The notes beneath the pieces are model-generated. The model did not search any database. It was not told the DNA's origin and worked only from the letters and a program-made list of their open reading frames with translations. Shown here in pieces: positions 41,182-51,536 of a stretch of 64,000 nucleotides of DNA (position 1 is the first letter of the stretch; the number at the start of each line of letters is the position of its first letter). The position numbers and the translations under genes are program-made. Source of the DNA: Streptomyces fumigatiscleroticus (GTDB lineage: Bacteria > Actinomycetota > Actinomycetes > Streptomycetales > Streptomycetaceae); NCBI RefSeq assembly GCF_014647975.1, contig NZ_BMQF01000011.1:1-64000 (forward strand), given 5' to 3'.

Positions 41182-42249
41182 TCAGCCCGCGTAGTCGCCG
41201 ACGAGCGCCGCACCCGAGGTGTGCTCGCCGCGTCCGGTGATCTCGCCGGCCACCCAGGCGTCCACCCCGCGGTCGGCCAGCGTCGCCAGCGCCACGTCGG
41301 CGGAGTCCTGGGGCACGATCGCGATCATGCCGACGCCCATGTTCAGGGTCTTCTCCAGCTCCAGCCGCTCGACGTCGCCGGTGCGGCCGACCAGGTCGAA
41401 GACCGGGGCCGGGGTCCAGGTGGAGCGGTCGACCACGGCGTGCAGGCGGTCGGGGATCACCCGGGCCAGGTTGGCGGCGAGTCCGCCGCCGGTGACATGG
41501 CTGAAGGCGTGCACCTCGGTGGTGCGGGTCAGGGCCAGGCAGTCCAGCGAGTAGATCTTCGTCGGGGTCAGCAGCTCTTCGCCGAGGGTGCGGCCGAGCT
41601 CGTCGATCCGTGTCTCCAGGGCCAGGCCCGCCTGGTCCAGCAGGACGTGCCGGACCAGGGAGTACCCGTTGGAGTGAAGCCCGGAGGCCGCCATGGCGAT
41701 CACCGCGTCACCCTCGCGGATCCGGTCCGCGCCGAGCAGCCGGTCGGCCTCCACGACGCCCGTACCGGCGCCCGCGACGTCGAAGTCGTCCTGGCCCAGC
41801 AGACCGGGGTGTTCGGCCGTCTCGCCGCCCACCAGGGCGCACCCGGCCAGCACACAGCCCTCGGCGATGCCCTTGACGATCGCGGCGACCCGCTCGGGGT
41901 GGACCTTGCCGACGCAGATGTAGTCGGTCATGAACAGCGGCTCGGCGCCGCAGACGACGATGTCGTCCATGACCATGGCGACCAGGTCGTGGCCGATGGT
42001 GTCGTAGACGCCCATCCGGCGGGCGATGTCGACCTTGGTGCCGACGCCGTCCGTGGCGGAGGCCAGCAGGGGCCGCTCGTAGCGCTTGAGGGCGGAGGCG
42101 TCGAAGAGGCCGGCGAAGCCGCCCAGGCCGCCGAGGACCTCGGGGCGCTGCGTCTTCTTCACCCACTCCTTCATCAGCTCGACGGCGCGGTCGCCCGCTT
42201 CGATGTCGACGCCGGCAGCCGCGTAGGAGGCACCAGTTGTCTCAGACAT
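41182..42249 (-). CDS. purM: Phosphoribosylformylglycinamidine cyclo-ligase
   Basis: The 355-residue AIR synthetase closes the imidazole ring of FGAM using ATP. Conserved blocks include SATDGVGTKVDIA, MVMDDIVVCGAEPLFMTDYI and GGETAEHPG, and the C-terminal HVTGGGLAANLARVIP. Length is normal. It lies 43 bp downstream of purF on the same strand, so the two are probably co-transcribed. ATG 42249 has only a weak ribosome-binding sequence, consistent with dependence on the upstream gene. Confidence 0.97.
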   Translation of the reverse strand: MSETTGASYAAAGVDIEAGDRAVELMKEWVKKTQRPEVLGGLGGFAGLFDASALKRYERPLLASATDGVGTKVDIARRMGVYDTIGHDLVAMVMDDIVVCGAEPLFMTDYICVGKVHPERVAAIVKGIAEGCVLAGCALVGGETAEHPGLLGQDDFDVAGAGTGVVEADRLLGADRIREGDAVIAMAASGLHSNGYSLVRHVLLDQAGLALETRIDELGRTLGEELLTPTKIYSLDCLALTRTTEVHAFSHVTGGGLAANLARVIPDRLHAVVDRSTWTPAPVFDLVGRTGDVERLELEKTLNMGVGMIAIVPQDSADVALATLADRGVDAWVAGEITGRGEHTSGAALVGDYAG

Positions 42250-42292
42250 GGCGATGAGAACTTTCGTGTCGTACGGCAGGTAGTGCGGCGCC

Positions 42293-43819
42293 CTACGGGC
42301 GGCGGATGGCGTCGGCGGCGGCCGTGGCGGCGGGCCCGGCGGCCAGCTCGGTCTCCAGCAGCTGCTTACCGAGCAGCTCCGGGTCGGGCAGCTCCATCGG
42401 GTACTGGCCGTCGAAGCAGGCGCGGCACAGGTTCGGCTTGGCGATGGTGGTCGCCTCGATCATGCCGTCGATGGAGATGTACGCCAGGGAGTCGGCGCCC
42501 AGCGAGGTGCCGATCTCGTCGATGCTCATGCCGTTGGCGATGAGCTCGGCGCGGGTGGCGAAGTCGATGCCGAAGAAGCAGGGCCACTTCACCGGCGGGG
42601 AGGAGATCCGGATGTGCACCTCGGCGGCGCCCGCCTCGCGCAACATGCGGACCAGGGCCCGCTGGGTGTTGCCGCGGACGATGGAGTCGTCCACGACGAC
42701 CAGGCGCTTGCCCTTGATGACTTCCTTCAGCGGGTTCAGCTTCAGGCGGATGCCGAGCTGGCGGATGGTCTGCGAGGGCTGGATGAAGGTACGGCCGACG
42801 TAGGCGTTCTTCACCAGTCCGCTGCCGAAGGGGATGCCGGAGGCCTCCGCGTAGCCGATGGCGGCCGGCGTGCCGGACTCCGGGGTCGCTATCACCAGGT
42901 CGGCCTCGACGGGGGCCTCCTTGGCCAGGCGGCGGCCCATCTCGACACGGGAGAGGTAGACGTTGCGGCCGGCGATGTCGGTGTCCGGGCGGGCCAGGTA
43001 CACGTACTCGAAGACACAGCCGCGAGGCTTCGCTTCTGCGAATCGAGAGGTGCGCAGACCGTTCTCGTCGATGGCGACGAACTCGCCGGGCTCGATCTCG
43101 CGGACGAAACTGGCGCCGGTGATGTCCAGGGCGGCGGTCTCGGAGGCGACGACCCAGCCGCGCTCCAGCCGGCCCAGGACCAGCGGGCGGATGCCCTGCG
43201 GATCACGGGCGGCGTACAGGGTGTGCTCGTCCATGAAGACGAGGGAGAAGGCGCCACGGACCTTCGGCAGGACCGTGTGGGCGGCCTCCTCGATGGTCAG
43301 CGGCTTGCCGTCCTCGTCGACCTGCGCCGCGAGGAGCGCGGTGAGCAGGTCGGTGTCGTTGGTGGCCGCGACGCGCGGGGTACGGCCCTCCTGCTTGGGC
43401 AGGTCGGCGACCATCTCCGCGAGCTGGGCGGTGTTGACCAGGTTGCCGTTGTGGCCGAGCGCGATGGAGCCGTGCGCGGTGGCGCGGAACGTCGGCTGGG
43501 CGTTCTCCCACACGGAGGCGCCGGTGGTCGAGTAGCGGGCGTGTCCGACCGCGATGTGGCCCGTCAGGGAGCCGAGGGAGGTCTCGTCGAAGACCTGGGA
43601 GACCAGGCCCATGTCCTTGAAGACGAGGATCTGGGAGCCGTTGCTGACCGCGATGCCCGCGGATTCCTGGCCCCGATGCTGGAGGGCGTAGAGCCCGAAG
43701 TACGTGAGCTTGGCGACCTCTTCGCCCGGAGCCCAGACACCGAAGACGCCGCACGCGTCCTGGGGGCCTTTCTCGCCGGGGAGCAGATCGTGATTGAGTC
43801 GTCCGTCACCACGTGGCAC
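42293..43819 (-). CDS. purF: Amidophosphoribosyltransferase
   Basis: The 508-residue enzyme commits PRPP to purine synthesis by forming phosphoribosylamine from glutamine. The N-terminal nucleophile is Cys23 in DACGVFGV, so a 22-residue propeptide is removed. The PRPP-binding loop VVVDDSIVRGNTQ and the cysteines of NLCRACFDG (likely iron-sulfur ligands as in Bacillus-type PurF) are present. GTG 43819 is chosen from family alignment by memory. It lacks a clear ribosome-binding site, and a TACACT box (43826-43831) lies six bases upstream, suggesting a leaderless transcript. Confidence 0.96.
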   Translation of the reverse strand: MPRGDGRLNHDLLPGEKGPQDACGVFGVWAPGEEVAKLTYFGLYALQHRGQESAGIAVSNGSQILVFKDMGLVSQVFDETSLGSLTGHIAVGHARYSTTGASVWENAQPTFRATAHGSIALGHNGNLVNTAQLAEMVADLPKQEGRTPRVAATNDTDLLTALLAAQVDEDGKPLTIEEAAHTVLPKVRGAFSLVFMDEHTLYAARDPQGIRPLVLGRLERGWVVASETAALDITGASFVREIEPGEFVAIDENGLRTSRFAEAKPRGCVFEYVYLARPDTDIAGRNVYLSRVEMGRRLAKEAPVEADLVIATPESGTPAAIGYAEASGIPFGSGLVKNAYVGRTFIQPSQTIRQLGIRLKLNPLKEVIKGKRLVVVDDSIVRGNTQRALVRMLREAGAAEVHIRISSPPVKWPCFFGIDFATRAELIANGMSIDEIGTSLGADSLAYISIDGMIEATTIAKPNLCRACFDGQYPMELPDPELLGKQLLETELAAGPAATAAADAIRRP

Positions 43820-43891
43820 GCCACCGAGTGTAGGCGAGATCGACCACTGGTCCGAATTGGGGACCTCTCGCGGCGCCTTCCCCACGAGGGG

Positions 43892-44689
43892 TCACGCCGC
43901 GGCGACCGCCGTCAAACCGTCACCGTTTTCGCTGGTCAGCGTGAGAGTGCGGTGCTGGAGCCGATAGCTGACCGTGCCGTCGAAGAGCTTGAGGAGGCTC
44001 TTCTCCGTCCTCATGAGTGAGGCGTCGCACATCATCCGGGTGGTGGACGGCGTGCCCAGCGTGATACGGCCGTCGCGGACCGTGGCGTCGGCGGTGACGT
44101 GATTGCAGCCCAGCCGGCCGGTGACCTTGCCGGACCCGCGGTCGAAGACGAGGTGGGCCGGGGCCTTCTTCGGCAGGGGGCCGGCCGCGCCGGCCGCGCT
44201 CACCGCGGTGACCTGCCAGGTCGTGCCGTACAGAGGGGCGTCGGCCTCCTTGGTGAGGGTGACGTGGTCGCCGTCGTCGGTGGTCAGGGTCAGCCGGTCG
44301 CCGTCGACCTCGCTGGTGAGCGTGGAGCCGGTCAGGGTGCGGGCCAGGGTCCGCTCGAACTCCATGGGCCGGTCGGTGCAGGCCTTCTCGGTCGCCCGGG
44401 TGCCGTTCAGCCGGATGCGGTCGCCGTCGACGTCGGCGCGGGCGCTGAACTGGTTGCAGCCGTAACTGCCCTGCGCCGTGCCGCCGTCGTCGATCTCGAC
44501 GTGCGCCCCGGCGGGGGCCCGATGGGTGGTGCCGTCCACGGTGACGCTGTCGACCGCCCAGTGAACGCCGGTGACGGGCTGCCGGGCGGCGGCCGATCCG
44601 CTGCCCGCCCGCTCGCTGCCGCAGGCCGCCAGGAGCGGGATGAGCACGGCGGCGGCCGTCCAGGTCATGTGCTGCTTGTACCTGTACAT
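43892..44689 (-). CDS. META-domain lipoprotein (two HslJ-like repeats)
   Basis: The 265-residue product starts with a lipoprotein signal (WTAAAVLIPLLAACG). The mature part holds two META/HslJ-type domains, each with a GCN motif (GSYGCNQFSA and GRLGCNHVTA) and a following cysteine block (EKACTD, TRMMCDASL). HslJ-like proteins are linked to stress tolerance at the envelope; the role here is unknown. ATG 44689 is chosen, but ATG 44668 is possible because neither has a strong ribosome-binding site. It lies 72 bp upstream of purF on the same strand. Confidence 0.75.
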   Translation of the reverse strand: MYRYKQHMTWTAAAVLIPLLAACGSERAGSGSAAARQPVTGVHWAVDSVTVDGTTHRAPAGAHVEIDDGGTAQGSYGCNQFSARADVDGDRIRLNGTRATEKACTDRPMEFERTLARTLTGSTLTSEVDGDRLTLTTDDGDHVTLTKEADAPLYGTTWQVTAVSAAGAAGPLPKKAPAHLVFDRGSGKVTGRLGCNHVTADATVRDGRITLGTPSTTRMMCDASLMRTEKSLLKLFDGTVSYRLQHRTLTLTSENGDGLTAVAAA

Positions 44690-44729
44690 GCCGATTCGAC
44701 GGGCGCCGGCCGCCACCGGTTCCCGGACG

Positions 44730-45527
44730 TCAGGCCATCAGCGGCAGCAGCCCGCTCAGATCCGCCCGTTCACCGCTCGCGCTGATCTCGGCCTTCGCCA
44801 CGGCGTCCGGCCACGTCACCCGGCCGGTCGCCAGCCGGACCCAGGTCAGCGGGTCGGTCTCGACCACGTTGGGCGGCGTGCCGCGGGTGTGCCGGGGCCC
44901 CGCCACGCACTGCACGACGGCATACGGCGGAATGCGCACTTCCGTCGAGCCGCCGGGCGCCTTGACGGCCAGCGCGTCGGCCAGCAGCCGCGTGGCGGCG
45001 GCCAGGGCCTGCCGGTCGTACGGGACGTCGAGGCCGGGCACGGCGGCGTTGAGGTCGTCGGTGTGGACGACGAGTTCGACGGTGCGGGTGACGACGTAGT
45101 CGGCCAGCGGCAGGGCGCCGACGTTGGTGGCGATCAGCCGGGAGCCGGGGTGGGCGTCCAGGCGGGCGGTGAAGCGCTGTCCGACCTCGCCGAGGAAGGC
45201 GTCGAGGTCCGGGTGTTCCCCGGCCAGCAGCCGCGCCCTGTCGGCGATGGCCGCGGAGCCGGCCGAGGTGGCGAACGGCCAGTCGAGGAGAACGGCGTCC
45301 TGCCGGTCCGGCTCGGGCCGGTCCAGGAACCGCCCCACGGCGTCGAGGGCCATCGCGATGTGCGCGGCCAGTTCCCGTACGGTCCACTCCCCGAGACGGG
45401 TGGGCAGGGCGAGCTGGCCGGGCGTGAGGCCGCCAACGGCCGACCGTACGTGCCCGAACTGGGCCAGCACGGCGGCGCGGGTCTTGGCGGGGTCGTAGCT
45501 GCGGGTGCGCTTCTTGGCCGGGGGCAT
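44730..45527 (-). CDS. Maleylpyruvate-isomerase/MDMPI-type protein with sterol-carrier-like C-terminus
   Basis: The 265-residue soluble protein has an N-terminal DinB/MDMPI-like helical bundle (about 20-165; LGEWTVRELAAHIAMALDAV; VVTRTVELVVHTDDL) with the histidines typical of the mycothiol-dependent family, and a C-terminal SCP2-like region (about 185-265; DPLTWVRLATGRVTWPDAV). The substrate is not known. ATG 45527 follows a basic MPPAKKRTRS start. It is just upstream of the META lipoprotein gene (40 bp) and may share its transcript. Confidence 0.75.
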   Translation of the reverse strand: MPPAKKRTRSYDPAKTRAAVLAQFGHVRSAVGGLTPGQLALPTRLGEWTVRELAAHIAMALDAVGRFLDRPEPDRQDAVLLDWPFATSAGSAAIADRARLLAGEHPDLDAFLGEVGQRFTARLDAHPGSRLIATNVGALPLADYVVTRTVELVVHTDDLNAAVPGLDVPYDRQALAAATRLLADALAVKAPGGSTEVRIPPYAVVQCVAGPRHTRGTPPNVVETDPLTWVRLATGRVTWPDAVAKAEISASGERADLSGLLPLMA

Positions 45528-45547
45528 GGCGGTGAGCCTAAGTCCTT

Positions 45548-46813
45548 CTACGCGTCGCGGAAGTCGGTCGCGGCGGGAAGTACGACGTCGGTGCAGTGGC
45601 GTCGCTCGGTCACGTCGGTCACGTAGGCGCGGAACACCTTCTCCAGGTCCGGTGTGATCACCCGGTCGTAGCCGAGGGCGGCGGTCAGGGTGTGGATCTG
45701 CGGTTGTCCGGCGCAGACGGAGGACGCCCACCAGATGGGGTCCTCGCTGCTGCGGCCCGCCCCGCCGGGTTCGGCCGGCTCCGGGGCCTCGTCGAAGCCG
45801 GTGCTGGTGAGCTCGACGTTCTTGGCGTACTCACCGGAGTAGGTGTGCAGGGATATGAACCAGTCGCCCGGGCGGTCGGGGCGGGAGAGGAGGTCGTGGT
45901 CGTCCGACTCGGCGGTGTAGAGACCGTTCGCCCGGCTCTGGCTGAGCACCAGGCCGCACCGTTCGTCCCACACCCCGTCGTCCGTACGGCTCTCCAGGAC
46001 CTGGTCCGGGTGGTTCGGCCGGTCGGCGAAGCCGGCCTCGCGGTACCAGGCGCAGGTGCCCTCGGCGCGGGAGGCCGCGACCGGTCCCTCCGGCAGGGCG
46101 GGCACGTGCCGCGGCGGGTCGGGCAGCCGGTCGGCGCAGCCCAGCCGGCCGGCGAGGTTGTTGGCGGTGATCACGGCGGTCTCCGCGAGCACGTCCCGGT
46201 CGTGCGCGGACAGCTGGCCGTCCTCGGTGAACGGCGGCCCGGGGTCGGTCAGTTCGGCCCGCGCCCACAGGGCCTCGACGGACTGCCCGTCCAGTTCGCC
46301 CTCGGCGCAGGGGAGCTGGACGGTGACGCCGGAATCCGTGACGGTCCCGTCGATGCCGCCGCCGAGCGGCTGCTGGGGGTGGGTCGGGCCGCCGGAGGAA
46401 TCGACCAGGTCCGTCAGCGGATCGTCGGCGATCAGGGGTCTGTGGTCCGGCAGCACGCCCACCGTCCCCGTGAAGAACCAGCGCTCCCCGCTGTCCGAGC
46501 CGTACTTCTCGCCCGCCTCGGTGCTGAACAGCTCGCAGTCCTGGGGCATGGCGGCGTCGAGCTCGATGGTGCCCTCGTCGGCGACCCGGTGGCTGATCGT
46601 GCCGCCCGCCGGGGAGAGCGCCAGCACCCTCCCGGCCGGAACCAGGTCGGCGCAGGCCGCGTCGATCTGCCGCCGGCCGTCCCAGACCTGCCAGATCTGG
46701 GTGCCGCTCCAGCCGATCGCCGCGACGGCGACCAGGCACAGCAGCACGTTGACGGACTTGCGCACACCCTCCGGTACTCGCACCGCTCCCCCGTACCTCG
46801 CTCCCCCGTACAT
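45548..46813 (-). CDS. Hypothetical single-pass membrane protein
   Basis: The roughly 421-residue protein has one N-terminal membrane helix (about 20-43, VNVLLCLVAVAAIGWSGTQI) and a large extracytoplasmic part with scattered cysteines (DAACADL, QDCELF, LGCAD, GTCAWY, ERCGL, RRHCTDV) that may form disulfides. No domain is recognised. The start is hard to fix because TACGGGGGA repeats surround it: ATG 46813 is chosen, with a GTG about ten codons later possible. It precedes the MDMPI-type gene by 20 bp. Confidence 0.65.
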   Translation of the reverse strand: MYGGARYGGAVRVPEGVRKSVNVLLCLVAVAAIGWSGTQIWQVWDGRRQIDAACADLVPAGRVLALSPAGGTISHRVADEGTIELDAAMPQDCELFSTEAGEKYGSDSGERWFFTGTVGVLPDHRPLIADDPLTDLVDSSGGPTHPQQPLGGGIDGTVTDSGVTVQLPCAEGELDGQSVEALWARAELTDPGPPFTEDGQLSAHDRDVLAETAVITANNLAGRLGCADRLPDPPRHVPALPEGPVAASRAEGTCAWYREAGFADRPNHPDQVLESRTDDGVWDERCGLVLSQSRANGLYTAESDDHDLLSRPDRPGDWFISLHTYSGEYAKNVELTSTGFDEAPEPAEPGGAGRSSEDPIWWASSVCAGQPQIHTLTAALGYDRVITPDLEKVFRAYVTDVTERRHCTDVVLPAATDFRDA

Positions 46814-47164
46814 CCCCCGTACATCCCCCGACGAGCAGAAACTAGCAGCGGCCACTGACAACGCGACGGCGGGGCTGCGACGTCGGCCGCCCCGCCCGGA
46901 CGACCGGGGCGGCTCGGGCGGACGGTGGCGGGCGATGGCGGGCGGTGGCGGGCGGTGTGCACACCTTCGTGGCCGCCCCTCGGACGGTGATCCGGGGCGG
47001 GGCGGGACGGGACGCAGGGCGTTCGCCGCCCTGCCGACGCCGCGGCTGCCGGCCCCCCGCGGTGCCGGGCCACGGGAAGCCGAGCCGGTCGGGGCATGAC
47101 GGAGGGCCCCGCTCGCCGGAACGGGCGGGGCCTTCGGCCTCGTACGGCTGTACGAGCGCGGTGC
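46814..47164. other. Intergenic region between the membrane-protein gene and purL
   Basis: No gene is seen in these 351 bp. A GGCGGGCGRTG-type simple repeat lies near 46926-46960. The purL terminator hairpin is at 47105-47131: GGCCCCGC against GCGGGGCC. Confidence 0.6.
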
Positions 47165-49419
<2,255 letters not shown>

Positions 49420-49423
<4 letters not shown>

Positions 49424-50100
49424 GCGTTGACCAGCTTCTTGAGGATCGAGGTGAAGAACGGGAGACCGTCGGTGCGGCCGGAGCCGATCAGCGGCTCCAC
49501 GGCGTGCTCGGGGTGCGGCATCAGACCGACGACGTTGCCGGCCTCGTTGGTGATGCCGGCGATGTCGCGGAGCGAGCCGTTGGGGTTGACGTCCAGGTAG
49601 CGGAACGCGACCCGGCCCTCCGCCTCCAGCATGTCGAGGGTGCGCTCGTCGGCGACGTAGCGGCCGTCCATGTTCTTCAGCGGGATGTGGATCTCCTGGC
49701 CCTCGCTGTAGTCGCCGGTCCAGGAGGTGGCGGCGTTCTCCACCCGCAGTTTCTGGTCACGGCAGACGAAGTGCAGGTGGTCGTTGCCGAGCATGGCGCC
49801 GGGCAGCAGGTGCGCCTCGGTGAGGATCTGGAAGCCGTTGCAGATGCCGAGGACCGGCAGTCCGGCCTTCGCCTGCTCGATCAGCGGCTCCATCACCGGC
49901 GAGAAGCGGGCGATGGCCCCGGCGCGCAGATAGTCGCCGTAGGAGAAACCGCCGCAGAGCACCACCGCGTCGACCTGCTTGAGGTCCTTGTCCTTGTGCC
50001 ACAGGGCGACGGGCTCGGCGCCCGCGAGGCGGATCGCGCGCTGCGTGTCCCGGTCGTCGAGACTTCCCGGGAAAGTGACGACGCCAATACGAGCGGTCAC
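49420..50100 (-). CDS. purQ: Phosphoribosylformylglycinamidine synthase, glutaminase subunit
   Basis: The 226-residue class I glutamine amidotransferase has the nucleophilic cysteine in GICNGFQ and the His/Glu pair in MPHPEHAVE near the C-terminus. It delivers ammonia to PurL. It overlaps purS by four bases upstream and purL by four downstream, so purS-purQ-purL form one translationally coupled operon. Confidence 0.97.
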
Positions 50101-50360
50101 TTCGCGGCCTCCGCGACTTCCTCGACCCGGACGGTGAAGTCCTCGATCACGGTGTTGGCGAGGAAGGATTCCGCAAGATCGTGGATGCGGGCGAGTGCGG
50201 CCTCGTCGACCGGCCCGTCCACTTCGAGTTCGAATCGCTTTCCCTGACGTACGTCGGAGATGCCCTCGAAACCCAGCCGCGGCAGTGCGCGCTGCACCGC
50301 CTGGCCCTGGGGGTCGAGGATCTCCGGCTTGAGCATGACGTCGACTACGACGCGTGCCAC
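50097..50360 (-). CDS. purS: Phosphoribosylformylglycinamidine synthase, PurS subunit
   Basis: The 87-residue protein has the PurS pattern: ARVVVDVMLKPEILDPQGQA, then LPRLGFEGISDVRQGKRFEL. It bridges PurL and PurQ in the FGAM synthase complex. GTG 50360 is chosen over GTG 50366 because GGGAG lies five bases before it. It is the first gene of the purSQL operon; the promoter must lie in the AT-rich gap shared with lsrL. Confidence 0.95.
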   Translation of the reverse strand: MARVVVDVMLKPEILDPQGQAVQRALPRLGFEGISDVRQGKRFELEVDGPVDEAALARIHDLAESFLANTVIEDFTVRVEEVAEAAK

Positions 50361-50711
50361 TGGCACTCCCGGTGTGTGGTGCTGAGCAGGTCCCTTCAGA
50401 CTACCCGCACAAAAAATCTACGCGAGTAGAGTTGTAGGAAACTACGTGACACCAGTCACGATTGCGCATCGGAAGGAGGGCCGGAAGGGGCGCGACTGAA
50501 AAGATCCGGGAAAGATCCCCGATGTCGCGCGGAACCCTATTGCGCGGAGACACGCGGACAGATTTAGTCGAGCTTCACATTGCAATGCCGGGCACTGTAC
50601 AAATGAATTGCCAATAGCCGATACTTTGCCCAATAACTGGCGAACAGCCGGCATCTCCGCGCCGTCCTGGCACGTCATCGCGGAGATGCCGCATCGAAGG
50701 GACCGATATTC
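50361..50711. promoter_or_regulatory. AT-rich divergent purS/lsrL region with a hairpin at the lsrL ribosome-binding site
   Basis: The gap is clearly AT-richer than its surroundings. Short dyads lie near the purS side (TCTAC-GCGA-GTAGA and GTAG-GAAA-CTAC around 50416-50443). On the lsrL side CGGCATCTCCGCG (50649-50661) pairs perfectly with CGCGGAGATGCCG (50679-50691), a 13-bp stem ending about five bases before the GAAGGGA ribosome-binding sequence. Confidence 0.7.
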
Positions 50712-51029
50712 GTGGCGCAGCGTGTCGTGGTCACTCTCTTTGACGACATCGACGGCTCAGAAGCGGCGGAAACGATCGCCTTCGGACTCGACGGCAAGTC
50801 GTACGAGATCGACCTCAACGAAGCCAATGCCAGGAAACTGCGCGAGGCACTGGAGCCGTACGTGGCGGCCGGCCGCAAGCGGGCCAGGTCGGGCCGGACC
50901 TACCGGGAGACGGAGGTCGCCCCCGACCCGGCGGCCGTGCGGGCCTGGGCCCAGGCCAACAGGATGGAGGTGCCCGCGCGGGGCCGGATCCCCAAGAGGG
51001 TCTACGAGGCGTTCGCCGCGGCGCGCTGA
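50712..51029 (+). CDS. lsrL: Lsr2-family nucleoid-associated protein (LsrL)
   Basis: The 105-residue protein has the Lsr2 N-terminal dimerisation region (AQRVVVTLFDDIDGSEAAET ... FGLDGKSYEIDL) and the C-terminal DNA-binding part with the AT-hook-like core ARGRIPKRVYEAF, joined by a basic linker (RKRARSGRTYRE). Lsr2 proteins silence AT-rich and foreign genes. Its position between purS and the tRNA-Gly genes matches the second Streptomyces paralogue, LsrL. GTG 50712 has GAAGGGA upstream. The AT-rich, hairpin-bearing leader suggests autoregulation. Confidence 0.9.
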   Translation: MAQRVVVTLFDDIDGSEAAETIAFGLDGKSYEIDLNEANARKLREALEPYVAAGRKRARSGRTYRETEVAPDPAAVRAWAQANRMEVPARGRIPKRVYEAFAAAR

Positions 51030-51070
51030 GCGCGCCGGCCGCCGGTCACCCGCCCCCCGGCCCAACCGAC

Positions 51071-51101
51071 TTGCGCAGCACCCCTGCTGATCAGCTAGAG
51101 T
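51071..51101 (+). promoter_or_regulatory. Promoter of tRNA-Gly(TCC)
   Basis: TTGCGC (51071-51076) and TAGAGT (51096-51101) are 19 bases apart and 50 bases upstream of the tRNA. Confidence 0.5.
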
Positions 51102-51151
51102 CTGGAGCACGCCGAGGGGCGCGGCCGAGAGGCCCGGCCCACGGAATACAC

Positions 51152-51223
51152 GCGGGTGTAGTTCAGTAGTAGAACATCCCCCTTCCAGGGGGAAGGCGCA
51201 GTGTGCGATTCCTGTCACCCGCT
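51152..51223 (+). tRNA. tRNA-Gly (TCC)
   Basis: A 72-base cloverleaf with anticodon TCC (CCCCCTTCCAGGGGG) and acceptor GCGGGTG/CACCCGC. A further promoter-like TAGGGT lies between it and the next tRNA gene. Confidence 0.95.
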
Positions 51224-51303
51224 CTGCACCGCCGGTCCGGATCCCCCGAAGGATCAGGTAGGGTGGTGCCCGCACCGATCGGTGAGAGCCGGTCGGGGGC
51301 AAT

Positions 51304-51376
51304 GCGGACGTAGCTCAGTTGGTAGAGCGCAACCTTGCCAAGGTTGAGGTCGCGAGTTCGAGCCTCGTCGTCCGCT
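51304..51376 (+). tRNA. tRNA-Gly (GCC), copy 1
   Basis: A 73-base cloverleaf with anticodon GCC (AACCTTGCCAAGGTT) and acceptor GCGGACG/CGTCCGC. It is identical to the copy at 55195-55267; both are followed by near-identical 15-bp terminators. Confidence 0.96.
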
Positions 51377-51381
51377 CGGGA

Positions 51382-51415
51382 AAGAGACCCCGGTCCATCA
51401 GGACCGGGGTCTCTT
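51382..51415 (+). terminator. Terminator of tRNA-Gly(GCC) copy 1
   Basis: AAGAGACCCCGGTCC (51382-51396) and GGACCGGGGTCTCTT (51401-51415) form a perfect 15-bp stem with loop ATCA. Confidence 0.85.
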
Positions 51416-51466
51416 CGTCTTCGCCGTTCTTCGTCGTTCTTCCTCGTCCAGGGACGAGCACCCGCC

Positions 51467-51493
51467 TGACATTTGTCATGCCGAGCGATGACA
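51467..51493. promoter_or_regulatory. Candidate response-regulator operator for the ABC/two-component operon
   Basis: A perfect palindrome TGACATTTGTCA (51467-51478) is followed by ATGACA (51488-51493), which pairs with the overlapping TGTCAT (51474-51479). It lies about 45 bases before the ABC-transporter gene whose operon encodes a LuxR-type response regulator, so autoregulation is likely. Confidence 0.6.
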
Positions 51494-51536
51494 GCGCGCA
51501 CTGCTGCCGGGCCCGCGGCGGCGGAACGCTGAGGGC

